DNA of 20,206 nucleotides from Hemicentrotus pulcherrimus (GCA_003118195.1 BEXV01000321.1:152864-173069); one strand, 5' to 3'. Shown: positions 1 through 10,682, numbered from the stretch's first letter. Numbers and translations are program-made. Notes: generated from the sequence alone by a model not told the origin.

Positions 1-426
1 TACCCATAAAAAGACATTAGAAAATTGTCTTTATTTAATAAGAAGAAATGCTTTTCAGTGTTTCTTTGCTTTTATATTTGGAAAAAAGAACATAGACGGA
101 AATAGCCAAAAATTATTGACAACCTATTTCATCCTATAGTTATCCTTAATGCCAATTACATTTTGGAATGACTACCCTGATGTCTTTTCGATACCATAGT
201 TCAGAGGATTCGTTCACTAGCTATAGCCATAGACATAAAAAAAAGGAGACCAACAGAAGACAAGGGTAACTTTAAAAAATGATCCTTTTAAACACGAAAG
301 TCCTATATGGTTGAATGAAATATACTATTTGGGGCTTATTCAACTAAATAAAGTATATTTCTATTCTCAAGTCTATCTTCCAATTTCAGCCAAATAAGAT
401 AAGATAAAATACAACTTAATGATAGT

Positions 427-448
427 GTTGTTGTTGTTGTTGTTGTTG
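427..448. repeat. (TTG)n microsatellite
   Basis: About seven perfect TTG units in the intron downstream of exon D. Confidence 0.95.
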
Positions 449-711
449 TGCATTTCTTTTTTTAAAATTTTATTTATTCATATTTTATTTTATTATTTTT
501 TTTTTTGGGGGGGCTCTTTCCAAGATCTGGGGCCCATTTGGAGGAGAGGATAATTTGCTAAAGGGCCCTTTAAATTTTTGTTCCTTCACTGGAGCAAACA
601 AGGTCTGGTGTTAGAGACTGGAGGTGAAGTACAAAGCCAAGAGTGAGTTGCTTAATAGTGTGAGGATCGTGGGAACACTGAAGACAGAGAGAGAGAAGGT
701 TTGGTTAGACG

Positions 712-733
712 GGTCGGTCGGTCAGTCAGTCGG
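712..733. repeat. GGTC/AGTC tetranucleotide repeat
   Basis: GGTCGGTCGGTCAGTCAGTC followed by GG: about five tetranucleotide units, two variants in blocks. Confidence 0.8.
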
Positions 734-1096
734 CAGGATGTGGGAGCAATGAAGAGTTAATGAGAGCTGAGTGGAGTCACAGTATCAATGGGGGTCATAA
801 CGACCTCTTTTAAAATGAAACATTAAATACTCCTGCTATGAGTAACTAAACCACCTTCATCTAAATTATGGAAAGAAATGAAAATCCAAAAAAAAGAGAA
901 GGGAAAAATTATTCCTATTTGTGGCAAGTATACATGCCCCTGTAAATGTAATAAATTGCATCACCTATTTTTCATCAATTCCTTGGGATATGTGTACTTA
1001 AATGTTAAAGTTACAATTGTAGAGTAATATACAGTATACCCTGCCTAGGATGGGAGTAAGAACTCAAGTTCTGTAAATGTCATTCTTTGAACTTAC

Positions 1097-1263
1097 CATA
1101 GGTTGTGTAGGGTACTCCCCTGCCTGAGAATATGAACTGGAGTTATGTAAGGAATGGAAGCTAGTGGACGTCGGCGCCATGCCATTGCTGCTCCATGGAT
1201 TTGTACTACTGTGGGAGTGGCCCTGGGGGTGGCCTTGGGAGTGGCCCTGGGAGTGGGAGCCTT
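1097..1263 (-). CDS. E-protein exon D: WSS-NGM / SSSY block with GHSQ repeats
   Basis: 167 nt. The acceptor is ctttgttttctcctag|AAGG (AG at 1264-1265) and the donor CCTATG|GTAAGT (GT at 1095-1096). The first two bases complete a Glu codon with exon C, and the exon ends in phase 0. It reads (E)GSHSQGHSQGHPQGHSH, then SSTNPWSSNGMAPTSTSFHS, then LHNSSSYSQAGEYPTQPM. It corresponds to the vertebrate DG.H.SSD.WSSS.GM......SQSSSY..L block between AD1 and AD2. The His/Gly/Ser/Gln insertion ahead of NPWSSNGM comes from about four 12-bp units (1211-1261) and has no counterpart in the vertebrate proteins I can recall. The region is probably disordered. The apparent start Met further upstream (1318) lies in the intron and is not used. 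Confidence 0.87.
1211..1261 (-). repeat. Coding 12-bp minisatellite (Gly-His-Ser-Gln repeat)
   Basis: Inside exon D, imperfect 12-nt units of the type GGC CAC TCC CAR occur about four times in tandem (GGCTCCCACTCCCAG, GGCCACTCCCAA, GGCCACCCCCAG, GGCCACTCCCAC). The frame is kept because the unit is a multiple of three. Differences between units are mostly third-position changes, plus Ser/Pro and Gln/His swaps, so the array is not brand new. Confidence 0.85.
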
Positions 1264-2239
1264 CTAGGAGAAAACAAAGAACAAGAGACAAACATAAATA
1301 ATCACCCACATTAATCATGACATTATGTATACCAGACAGTGTTTATAACACATCAAAGATTAATAAACAATTAATCTTTTCAATATATAAAAACTTATAT
1401 TCAACTTGTGGAGTCAAATATTTAGCAATTCATCTTTGGATACTGAGAAAGACATATACAAGAGATTCCGTTCATTAAACACTGATTTGTCTTTATTATG
1501 CTCTCCATGAGCGCATGTTTCATACTTTGTGACACATTCTTTCTTACTCTTCAAATCACAATATCTCATGATCTGTGAAATTCATTACCAAAGTGTTCCA
1601 TAATTTCTCAAAATCTCTGCGTGTCACTTGAGAGAAGAATGGAAATATGGATGTGCTTTCCAGACAATAAAGCCTTGTTTTGGTGTTCCTAGGGATCCCT
1701 TCCCACTCCCCTCGATCCCGGTATGGTCACAGGCCTTAGCGCCTTTCAAAGGGCACAGCAGCAGCAGTAGCTCATACTGGGCAAGTAACTTACCATCTGT
1801 TTGCTATACATAACCATGGAAACAGAATCACTTTACCAGATACTTGCATCCATCAACAAAAGTAATGGCCCACTGACTAGAAAGGCTAGTTGAAAAAACA
1901 TTTTAAAATATTCTGCTTTTACTCAGGGCACTTCAGAAATAATCCCTAATCTGGTGTATCAACTTTTCAACTTTTAAAATTTATCTCTTAATACCCAAGG
2001 GAAAATCCAAAAAAATCTTTCTTGAAAAGGATAGTGAATAAAACCATCTATCCTTGATTTTACTTTCAAAATTCTATTATCAATTACTAGATTGGAAAGA
2101 AGGCCTTGAAATACAAGAGAAAATCTCTGAGATATGATATGTCAATAATACTCCATGCCTAACAGCATTGTCAATCAAAATATTACTCAGAATTTCCCGC
2201 AAACCAATAAAGATCCACTCCACATCCGTTTAAACATCT

Positions 2240-2520
2240 TCATCTCTCTTCATCCCCTACCCTAGTTCCTTCTCCGCATGAAAATTGGTTGAAATCAAGA
2301 ACCGAATTCCATCGATTGGAAACTTCATCCCATGGCGAGCACTCCAGCAACAAGTAGTCATTTTCGTGCTCGTTCTCGGGTCTGAATAAATTGTCCCGCG
2401 GGGCGATTTCTTCCAAACACCTGCCTCGTTTGATCCTCGACTCTGTCCCGGGAGCTGGTTTTTGTTTCGGCTCCGTCACATAGGAGCGGATCACTTTCAT
2501 GCCGTTAGTGCGTCTCTCTC
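2240..2520 (-). promoter_or_regulatory. CpG-rich intronic island with 86-codon minus-strand ORF (candidate alternative first exon or enhancer)
   Basis: About 19 CpGs in roughly 270 bp by hand count, including CCCGCGGGGCG and CCCGGG, against a CpG-poor AT-rich surround. A minus-strand ORF (2240-2500) starts MKVIRSYVTEPKQKPAPGT and has an evenly mixed composition unlike the repeat-born ORFs of the window. I do not recognise its product. Possible donors at its end (ACTAGG|GTAGGG) are weak and give phase 0, which does not fit the phase-1 entry of exon D, so it could only join as untranslated leader or belong to a separate transcript. A CACCTG E-box lies at 2419-2424. It could be a conserved regulatory element, an alternative promoter exon or chance. 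Confidence 0.25.
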
Positions 2521-2891
2521 TTTATCATTATCACATGTATTTTGATGAGCTAGTTTGTTGTCTTCATGGCGTGTGTTCTTCCTCTCTTTAACAAATATGT
2601 CAGGGTTTTATAGCAGGGTGCTCTTACATTTTACACAACGGATTGCTTTGATTGGCATTTTCTAGGAAATCCAGGGCCAACTTCACTTCCAAACTTCTTT
2701 TCTTCCCTCACATCTTCAAGATTTGTTCAGCTTTAGCTAAAACCAAAAAGCATAACCAACTGCAGAATTCACTGACCACTAAACAATTTACATACCACCA
2801 TCGAAAACCACCTCATTTTGTGTAATGATGTTTAAGCATCAGTACGAATTCTTTTTTTTCTTCAAAATAAAACAAATATATATAGATAAAC

Positions 2892-2912
2892 ATATATATA
2901 TATATATATATA
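2892..2912. repeat. (TA)n microsatellite
   Basis: Uninterrupted AT alternation of about 20 bp in the intron just downstream of exon C. Confidence 0.95.
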
Positions 2913-2967
2913 ATCTATTTATATAACTTGGTACCAGTTAGCAATATTGAAGTTAAAAGGTACTCAC

Positions 2968-3058
2968 CCATGAAATATTCTGGATACATGCCTGGAGGTT
3001 TAGGTGATGAATAATTAGGGTCTGAATGATAGTCTTCTGCACCTGGAGAATACACCTG
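2968..3058 (-). CDS. E-protein exon C: VY-P / SPKPP / FM block
   Basis: 91 nt, 30 codons plus one base. The acceptor is gttctgctag|CAG (AG at 3059-3060) and the donor ATGG|GTGAGTA (GT at 2966-2967). It reads QVYSPGAEDYHSDPNYSS, then PKPPGMYPEYFM. The vertebrate counterpart is VYAPS..(D/N).D(F/Y)(N)R(D/E)SP.YPS.KP...FFMQ: the VY-P start, acidic/aromatic middle, PKPP and terminal F-M are all in place. Only this frame joins exon B (phase 0) and exon D (phase 1, giving Glu). The acceptor is a TAGCAG tandem site, so the first Gln (CAG) may be optional. Its polypyrimidine tract includes the CT microsatellite at 3071-3092. In vertebrates, TCF4 and TCF12 short isoforms (HEBAlt type) splice an alternative first exon to this position; none was recognised here. 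Confidence 0.88.
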
Positions 3059-3070
3059 CTAGCAGAACAA

Positions 3071-3092
3071 GAGAGAGAGAGAGAGAGAGAGA
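3071..3092. repeat. (GA)n microsatellite forming the pyrimidine tract of exon C
   Basis: About eleven GA units on the plus strand, read as CT on the transcribed strand. They start about 10 nt upstream of the exon C acceptor and merge with a C-rich run at 3093-3101. In the pre-mRNA this is the splice polypyrimidine tract. Confidence 0.95.
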
Positions 3093-3913
3093 GGGGGGGA
3101 GGAAAAAATACAAAAATTGAATATAGATAACAATAGAAATCTTCAACAAATCCAGAAAAAGCTAATATGGGGGGGAGGGGGCAATGCAGTTTACAAAGTT
3201 TGCATTTCCATTTAAAAATTAGAAGAATGATAGTGTTAATACTTGTACAGGACTTACCTATGAGCACGCTCAGTACACATTTAAAGAGATAACTTGATAA
3301 TTTCATATTTTTCCCCCAAACAGCTATTTTAAACAAAGATTTCATACAAAATATGAAGTTTTCACCTATTTTTCCCGTAAAATGAATCAGAATAGAAAGA
3401 GACAAATTAAGAGTTTGAAAAAGTGTGAAAACATATTTATGAAAGTAACATACTCAGTCATTCAATTTTCACAGGTTTTCTGGCATAAACTTCATCACTA
3501 AAGCTTATGGGTAAATGTCTTCCTGATATAAACAAAGTACAGGGAGGGGAGAATGATAAAATAAGAAGAAATGAACAGAACTTGTATCCCAAAAAAGAAG
3601 ATTATTTATCGATGCACTTTTACAGGTTGAGTAGTGCTGTGAATACCAAGAGCTACATCAGTCAGTCTCATCTTGCCTCAAACGTGCAACATCTTCCACT
3701 AATCAAATAAACTGATTGATTACTGTATTGCAGAAATTAGAACAAATTTGAGCACAGGGAGCGTGTGCCATCGACCCCCAATGACTGCACAAGAATTTCA
3801 AAAATCTGAGACCGTATTAAACATCCAACTCTTCCCTGATATATGTTGGCCAATAAGATGACTCCTATTGATTTGATTTCATAGAAAGAACTGTTAAAAG
3901 AGAATGAGATTGA

Positions 3914-3914
<1 letters not shown>

Positions 3915-3951
<37 letters not shown>

Positions 3952-3960
3952 AAGAAAGAG
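3915..3960. repeat. (GA)n / (GAAA)n microsatellite
   Basis: A run of GA dinucleotides passing into GAAA units. The minus-strand ORF across it gives poly(Ser-Leu), which is a repeat artefact. Confidence 0.95.
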
Positions 3961-4321
3961 GGGCAAAAGTAAAAGCAGGAACGTGCCTCTCCTCATAAAA
4001 ATGCAATTTCTTATTTTTCACTGCATTTGGGCCCGAGGCTCTTATAAACCTACAGATCAGGCACACCTAAAATTAATTCAGCTTACAATATCATGATGGC
4101 AACTTTCTCTCAGTGCTGCATTTCACTCTAGCATATAAAATACATTTCAAACTTGACACAATTCAATCCCTTTCACTTCTCACTTTTTATCTTTGGTAAT
4201 ATATCATTAAAAGTACATTTTCCCTACATTCTGTTCATCATTCATTCACAGTATGAAGCCATTCAAAGCTAAAAAAAAGTTTCTTCTATTAAACTACTGA
4301 CAATTTTAACCCGATTGAATC

Positions 4322-4708
4322 TTAAAGGGATCCGGTAACTTTGTCTCAGATTCCGAAACAAAATTCTGGATTTAGCTCATGATGCAATGATAATTATAAA
4401 CCTTTAGGTCAGTCAGGAACCCCATGACTTTGACAAGCCGATCGCCTGTCTTATTATCAAGATATTTATGATTGGAATTACAAATTTTGAAAACCGTTCG
4501 CCTGACGGTTTTCATTACACTACAGTCTATTGGGGAAAACGAGTATGGTAAAACCGGTCACTTAAAATATTTTTTTCTTTTTTGAGGCACTTCTTGATCA
4601 TTTTGAAGCGCAATTTTTTTAGGGCTTCAATATTTCACCATATCACAGACACTGATAACACGTAGGGTCGTGTATCTCAGATTTAACATTGTTAAACGAT
4701 CCCTTTAA
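4322..4708 (+). mobile_element. MITE, family 1 copy 1
   Basis: 387 bp bounded by inverted ends TTAAAGGGATC (4322-4332) and GATCCCTTTAA (4698-4708). No coding capacity. The internal sequence is clearly homologous, on the opposite strand, to 14301-14670: for example AGTCTATTGGGGAAAA, GGTCAGTCAGGAA and CATATCACAGACACTGATAA occur in both. TTAA at both outer ends may be the target duplication, as in piggyBac-type elements, or simply part of the terminal repeat. It contains a small hairpin AAAACCGT/ACGGTTTT (4490-4512) that is not kept in copy 2. Confidence 0.85.
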
Positions 4709-4814
4709 ACGCAAGATAGCCCAAGCTGAGAGACTGAGTCTAAGGGAAAACTTTGATAAACAATATGAAATTGTATCAAATAGCTTGATATACCGGTAAT
4801 CATATTTTAAAAAT

Positions 4815-4930
4815 CTCTCACTCTTTTCTATCTCTTTCTCTCACTCTCTCAAACTCTTTATCTGTCTCTCTCGCTATCTATACATACATACCTGTATATC
4901 AATCTATCCATCCATCCTCTCTGTCTGTAA
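4815..4930. repeat. Pyrimidine-rich low-complexity tract (TCTC/TCTA/TCCA mix)
   Basis: Interrupted CTCT, ATCT, CATA and ATCC units over about 115 bp; a degenerate microsatellite mixture. Confidence 0.75.
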
Positions 4931-5639
4931 CTGTATCCACATGTATATACTCTAAATAAAACCCTATATTCTTCAGAAACTAAGCCAATTTAATATTCGA
5001 TCCATACACCTCTCTTTCCAACACTACTGCACCACTTTCCGCCTTCCATTTACTCATTACTCATGTTTCTCTAATTATTTTTTTGGTGGGTTGGGCAATG
5101 ACCAATTTCTGCTTCTGTCCTTCGTATTACAAAGTGGGCTCAGCTGTATACAGAACCAATGATGATATCAACTAATTAATTATCATTATTTCAACCATTT
5201 AAAAACTACATAAACTCTTATTTCTTTACTCAAATGCTATTTTAGGGGGAAATATTTTATTCAGTATATTAGTAATCCTTGTTTGAAATTTATAAACCAT
5301 CACATTCGCTCAGTTATAACAATGGACCTATAGAATTGTATTAAAGAATAAAATTAATATATAAAATGCATACATGTATAAAACACCTAGTAGTGAATAC
5401 TGAATTTACCATCAGCTGAGCAAGGCTTTCACCATTCCGCCTTCTCTTGTTGTTTTAGAGATATTAACACCCTACAAGTCATATTTCATGGTGGTTGAAC
5501 ATAATGATGATAGTTTTTATCCCTCATGAATATTCGCTTGTGTAAATAAATGATAGGTTCCTAAGATTATCTGCTAGACCCTATTTGTTCTCACTACCCC
5601 CTTCCTTGTCCCCCTGTCCCTCATTCTAATTGATTTGGG

Positions 5640-6110
5640 TTTGATGTGGATGAGGCAACAATTTGGCAACCACCTCAAGCACTTTGTCACTTCTCTATTC
5701 TCCCATCTAAAAAGCCGAAGCAAGCGTTGGTGAGTAGGAGCAAAGCCGCCGTAGCTCGATGGGAGCGGCCTGGGGGTATGCACCACACCAGAGACACTTG
5801 TCAAATCCGCAGATCCTCCTTCCATTTCTAATATCTCGTTACGCATGCAAAACAATCGCCCGCCCGCAACAAAAAGGCCATCCAAAATTGAATCTCTTCC
5901 TCTTCTCCCCCTTGCCAGCTTCTCACAATCGATCGTTATGGAGGGGGGACGAGAAATTGGTATAATTGACTGGCACCAGGCATTTCACACTAGCGGCCAG
6001 AGTGCAGGCAAAGGTTTTGAACGGGAGAGAAGGTTGAAGAAGCTGTCATCCATGCCTCTAGCAATGCAACAGCAACATGGGGCTTTACATATAGGGAACA
6101 TGTAACCGGA
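5640..6110. promoter_or_regulatory. CpG-enriched, stop-poor intronic stretch (candidate regulatory element)
   Basis: This stretch stands out by CpG content, higher GC and overlapping open frames on both strands (minus 5574-5885; plus 5845-6105). The minus frame includes VSGVVHTPRPLPSSYGGFAP, which has an E-protein-like Ser/Pro/Gly/Tyr flavour, but it has no convincing splice borders and is not needed for the frame between B and C. A POU/Sox-like composite ATGCAAAACAAT lies at about 5844-5855 and a CACTTG E-box near 5796-5801. The plus strand carries an isolated good donor GTTG|GTGAGT (GT at 5730). A regulatory element or an unrecognised alternative exon are both possible. Confidence 0.2.
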
Positions 6111-6255
6111 AAACAACCACGGGTTTATAAAAGCAAAATTGTGCATCTAGAATACCACACCCGAGAGAAAACTGATGTTTCTTGTATCTGGGTTGTAACT
6201 ATCGGAAAAGCAATACTACAACACAGCATTTTGTCTTTTTCAGTTTTTTTTTTCT

Positions 6256-6287
6256 TCAAAGTTGCAATGCTGCGACTGCAACTTTGA
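6256..6287. repeat. Perfect 11-bp hairpin
   Basis: TCAAAGTTGCA (6256-6266) and its exact reverse complement TGCAACTTTGA (6277-6287), separated by a 10-nt loop. The stem is preceded by a T-run. It is too short for a miRNA precursor of normal size. Confidence 0.7.
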
Positions 6288-7586
6288 GTAAAATTGACTT
6301 ACATGGCGATGTATTGTCGAATCTAGTCCTGATCTTCATCATCACTCTCATAACTAGATTTAATTTATTAATAAGATTCAACAACCTTGAGATGAACACT
6401 TCAAATAGCTTAAGGCTAACACTCAATAAATCCATGTTGACTACATTGGTTTCCTTTTGATATTCTTTTCTACTTTGAAAGCCAAATGCTTTCCAACCAA
6501 CGAGGGAAAGAAGATATCCTCACAAAAGAAGCCATTATTTTCTTTTAAAATCTGCAACAAAAACGAAGGCTCCAATTCATTCCAATAGAGTTATAATCTG
6601 GACATGAAAACATCATTCATATTTTATCTATTAATCATGTCATAACATTCCCTTTAAATCATCTAATTGCTTGACTAGATCACAATGAATCATAGCGAAC
6701 ATAGAGCCAGCTAGCTCTCTCACGGAGAAGGGTCCTACATGGCGAGGAGAGGGGGAAAGACAATTAAAAGTGCGCCAGTACAAGGGCAATGAACTATTGG
6801 ACTAATCTAGTAAGTCGCCTGTAAATCTGTTGCGCCAGTCTGTAAGTTAAATAAAGATTGATATGTCACATGCGGTCTGACCAAACAAACAACTCTCCCT
6901 CATTGGTCAAGAAAGTGTACCTAGCCTGGACAATCTTCCCGATGAGCATTTGTCTATATTCTTATATCTTTAAAGCTTATATAAAGTTCTACTCTTAAAA
7001 ATTAAAAAAATTATTGACATCTGCTTAACTTGGTATAACTTTCAGAAGAACTTGAGCAAGTACCAAGTCAAAAATTTTCTATCTCTCTAAAGCATCCTCC
7101 TTTATTTCTTCTTCAGGCTCATATTCTAAACATATACATGTATCTAGAAATGCATTTCACAGAACTCATTTAGTTAGTGACTAAAAATACTAAACAGAAA
7201 GAACTTCTAAATTCCACAGATTAATTTCATTCGTTATCTTTATCATTTTCACTTTTGGAAGAGGGAGGGCCATGTAAATGGAAGACCCTGCATGGGCTTC
7301 ACATTATTGAAAACAATAATTAGTGTGGTTACTGGTAAATTGCCTTTCACAATTTCTGTTTCTGTTTATTATTTTCTCCTTATTATTCAATCTACAGTAG
7401 GTGTAAATGTCTTGTAACACATTGATTTGAAACTTGCCATTATGGGGCATTGCCTTTACACAGTTCTTATACTTATCATTAGTATTGTTTTATATTATTT
7501 CTAAAATTGTTTTCTTATTGTTTTTCAGGAAAGTAAATAACTAACACATGAAAGATATAATCATTATCTGCTTCTCCTTTTGATAT

Positions 7587-7614
7587 AATTATTATTATTA
7601 TTATTGTTATTATT
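7587..7614. repeat. (ATT)n microsatellite
   Basis: About nine ATT units with one GTT interruption. Confidence 0.9.
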
Positions 7615-7739
7615 TCATTTTTAATTTTTAATTTTTACTCCTATTATGGTGTTTGACACTTTGTCCAACTTCCCATCCTCTGAACAGCATTGGAAATGTT
7701 GAATATTTGCTCCAAGCCTGGTTAACATTTGAGAAGTGA

Positions 7740-7930
7740 ATGAAACAGGTGGAATTGTAGTATACTGCTCATTGGCAATCGGAATCGTCTCTTAGAGAGG
7801 GGTTGGCAGGCATAGCATGTGATAGAGTCAGGTAGTGCAGTCGGGCAAGCAGGTGGGACTCACACATGGATGGCAAGGAGTGAGACTCGGTCACAGGTGC
7901 ACCGTCAATGGTGCCCTACCCCCCAATGTT
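7740..7930. promoter_or_regulatory. CAGGTG E-box cluster (candidate E-protein or Snail-responsive element)
   Basis: Three CAGGTG hexamers at 7746-7751, 7850-7855 and 7894-7899, all in the same orientation; the last overlaps the palindrome GGTGCACC. The stretch is also richer in CpG and GC than its surroundings. Known: CAGGTG is a preferred site of E-protein dimers and of Snail/ZEB repressors. Inference: possible auto- or cross-regulatory element of this gene. Confidence 0.25.
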
Positions 7931-7975
7931 GTGATACAGAATCAAAACACAGGCATTGGGGGAATACCCTCCTCA

Positions 7976-8028
7976 GAGAGAGAGAGAGAGTGTGTGTATG
8001 AAAGAGAGAAAGTGAGAAGGAGAGAGAA
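7976..8028. repeat. Interrupted (GA)n / (GT)n repeat
   Basis: GAGA runs interrupted by GTGTGTGTATG and GAAAGTGAGAAGG. ORFs over it encode Glu/Arg or Ser/Leu runs and are not genes. Confidence 0.85.
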
Positions 8029-9841
8029 TTATCCAGGCCATCTTCAGCAAGGAAGAACCCAAACACAGCTGGTTGAGCATCCATCAGGAGTGGGTCTGTA
8101 TCAACACTCTCGCAAGTCTTCAAAGTGTGTACCGGTATGGGCAAGTAGCATACACCATCTTTTAATAATATCTATCCGGTGTTAGTGGGAATTACATTTG
8201 TCAATTGTTTGAATTGATAGAATACTTCATGTAATATAAGATCTTTATCCAACTTGGTTGATACTTAAATGATCCATTTGGAATAGCAAGATTATTTTTT
8301 TCCTTTCTTTATATTGTTTCATTTTGCTACAATCAGGATGATTGATTTACAAACAATTGTGTTTTATTGATGTGTGCTGCTACATTCTAAAAGTAGATAG
8401 TGAGATATTGCCTGACAGATATCAAATACTTTGAGACCAATTCATCAGGAACATACAAATACATGAATGTACTCATATCCATGTTTTAAAAGTGCAATTG
8501 AATTGTTTGAATTGAAGCAGTAAAACTAGGGCTTGAGAGCAACATTTGAATTCAAGAAAGAAAAACAACTTCTCACGGTTTTGCTGTCCAGATTGAAATA
8601 TTCATAATTATACTGCCCTCAGTATACAGTGAGAAAAACTCTGAAGTATCTTCTTAAGTAGCATTATTACCTTTGATATGCAATCTGGGCAGTCTTATCA
8701 AACTGTCATACTTACAGACATTGGCAGATGCTGCTGTAATGATATACACATTGATTGGTCCAACTCGGAGTGAGAGTAGTAACTATTTCCAAGCCACATG
8801 ATCCAAAGATGATTGAAACACACTACACAAGGAACAATCAATCCACTTGCTCTAGAAGGCAGTTGATTGACTAATATATACCGTTGCTTTCCTCAGCTTG
8901 CAGTCAAGAAAGTTCTGGTGTGGTACAAGCCAATCACTACCTTTCTCTTAGATAATCCTTGCTCTCCTTTATTTTAGTAGCAGCTTTACATTACTGATGA
9001 ATTGATTTGATAATGTAGCTGGTGGGTAGTGTATGATGATAAGTAATGCAACATTACTAGGTTTCCTCTCGAAGGGTTATTACATAACCTCAAACCCCCT
9101 CAGCTTCAGAAACTACCATCACATTTGTGAACAAAGGTTCAAATTTACTTGTTAGCCTTGTTTAATTTGGATATTTGATAATACCCACATCTATTCTGTC
9201 TCTGAAATCTGCAGGGATTTTTTTTTAAAAATCAGTACAATTACAAGTGGAAATCAAATTCATGCAGACTAGATTCAATAAAACAATTTTAAGTGTGTAC
9301 ATACATGGGAAGTACTTTGCCTGTCATATGTAAACAGAAAGTCTGCCAAATCAGTGGTGATAATGTCAATATTATGCACTTAGTCAAAAGTGATAGTATA
9401 AAGGGGAAAATGAAATATCAAACAACCACAAACTCCTCCTTTCACTATATCCTTCTTGTTACTTCTTTATTCTCCTGTAAGACTGGCTGGCACAATTTCT
9501 ACCTGCACATATCTGCCAATATGCAAATACAAGTCAAAGCAGCAATATAGAGACAGTGGAAAAATTTGCCTACTTTTTTCTCACACAAAGGCCACCTTAG
9601 CAAACTGTATCAAACAATTTGTTCTTTGCTGGCCGGCCAAAAGCAATCATGACGCCAGGATTGGCTTCTGATCAAAGCAAGAAAGAAATCGTCATAGCAA
9701 GTTAATTGGATAGAGAGAGGGAGAGAGAGATATTTGTAACCCAACATTTAATTACACAGGGTCTGTCGTTACCAATTAGGGAAAAAACAGCACCTGAGCA
9801 CCGGTGCTATAATGAGAGTTGCATTCTCTATCGTGCTTCCA

Positions 9842-9875
9842 CTATCGATGTTGTATACAGTCAACATCGTGATAG
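9842..9875. repeat. Imperfect 12-bp inverted repeat
   Basis: CTATCGATGTTG (9842-9853) pairs with CAACATCGTGATAG (9862-9875) with a two-base bulge; loop of 8 nt. Confidence 0.6.
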
Positions 9876-10340
9876 TTCTTTGGATACACCCTCATGTCCA
9901 TGTTACACTGCATAATTTAAACAAAAACTTTGCTAAATTGTCATATCTTTTCTCAGGGTACCATCTAACTTTTGAAATACAAGTTGGCACATGAGTCACT
10001 GAGGTGAAATGAAGCAATGGTAATGACAATGTAATAAAACTTATTTGAAATTCCTTTTATTGCTATAATGATACTCATGATTTCAGAGCTGTTTGTACCC
10101 ATGCACGAGATTAATTCCTATAATTCCTATATTGAAAACCAAAATATTATTTCTTTTATTAGTAAACATTGATAATTTTTCGTTAACATTTTCAGATTTT
10201 TTGTTTTTGTGTAGAGCCAAATCAACAAATAGTTTAACTACTTTTTACAACCAAGTGAAAATGTAATACCACACCATTATAGTAACACACATGTATTTGT
10301 GCAAAAAACTTCATCTGTGAATCATTTTTTGGTTGTTTTT

Positions 10341-10366
10341 GTTTGTTTGTTTGTTTGTTTGTTTGT
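10341..10366. repeat. (GTTT)n microsatellite
   Basis: About six perfect GTTT units. Confidence 0.95.
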
Positions 10367-10682
10367 GGACATCTCGTCCTTATTACATGAAGTTTGTCTT
10401 TTTCTTTGATTGAATGATTTGGATGCCTACTTGCATAATTTGGGGTGACTTCATGCAGATATATCTCTTTTAACAATATTCTTGAATTTCAACAATAAAA
10501 AATAAAAACTTTAATAATAATTAATTATTAGTGCTTAAAAGGTTCATAAAATAAATTTAGTTTGTATTATATATCGTTCTCCTTTTTTCAGTGCTATTTT
10601 TATATGTGGAGTTTGATCAAAATAAATTGAATTGCAAATGTCATTATGATTTTTTCCCACATAAATCTTGTGCCAAACTACT

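Larger units (their letters stand above)
1..1096. other. Intron downstream of exon D; no exon recognised
   Basis: The exon after D (phase 0 start) should lead towards the LH/AD2 domain, but nothing resembling DALGKALASIYSPDH or the preceding Ser/Pro-rich block is visible on the minus strand here. The stretch holds a TTG microsatellite (427-448), a T/G homopolymer run near 497-513, and a GGTC/AGTC short tandem repeat (712-733). Confidence 0.6.
1264..2967 (-). other. Intron C-D (1.7 kb)
   Basis: GTGAGT...TAG intron between exons C and D. It contains the CpG-rich island at 2240-2520 and a TA microsatellite at 2892-2912 close to the donor. The rest is AT-rich and shows nothing I can name. Confidence 0.8.

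Noticed and set aside
520..705. Minus-strand stretch after ctgtcttcag (near 680) as the exon following D
   Set aside because: The acceptor looks acceptable, but the product does not resemble the next E-protein block, frames meet stops, and no good donor follows.
2953..3405. 150-codon minus-strand ORF spanning exon C
   Set aside because: It reads exon C in the wrong frame and crosses a splice acceptor and the CT microsatellite. The correct frame gives the E-protein block with matching splice phases.
3737..4066. 109-codon minus-strand ORF
   Set aside because: Its core is poly(Ser-Leu) from the GA microsatellite; flanks show no domain and no splice pattern.
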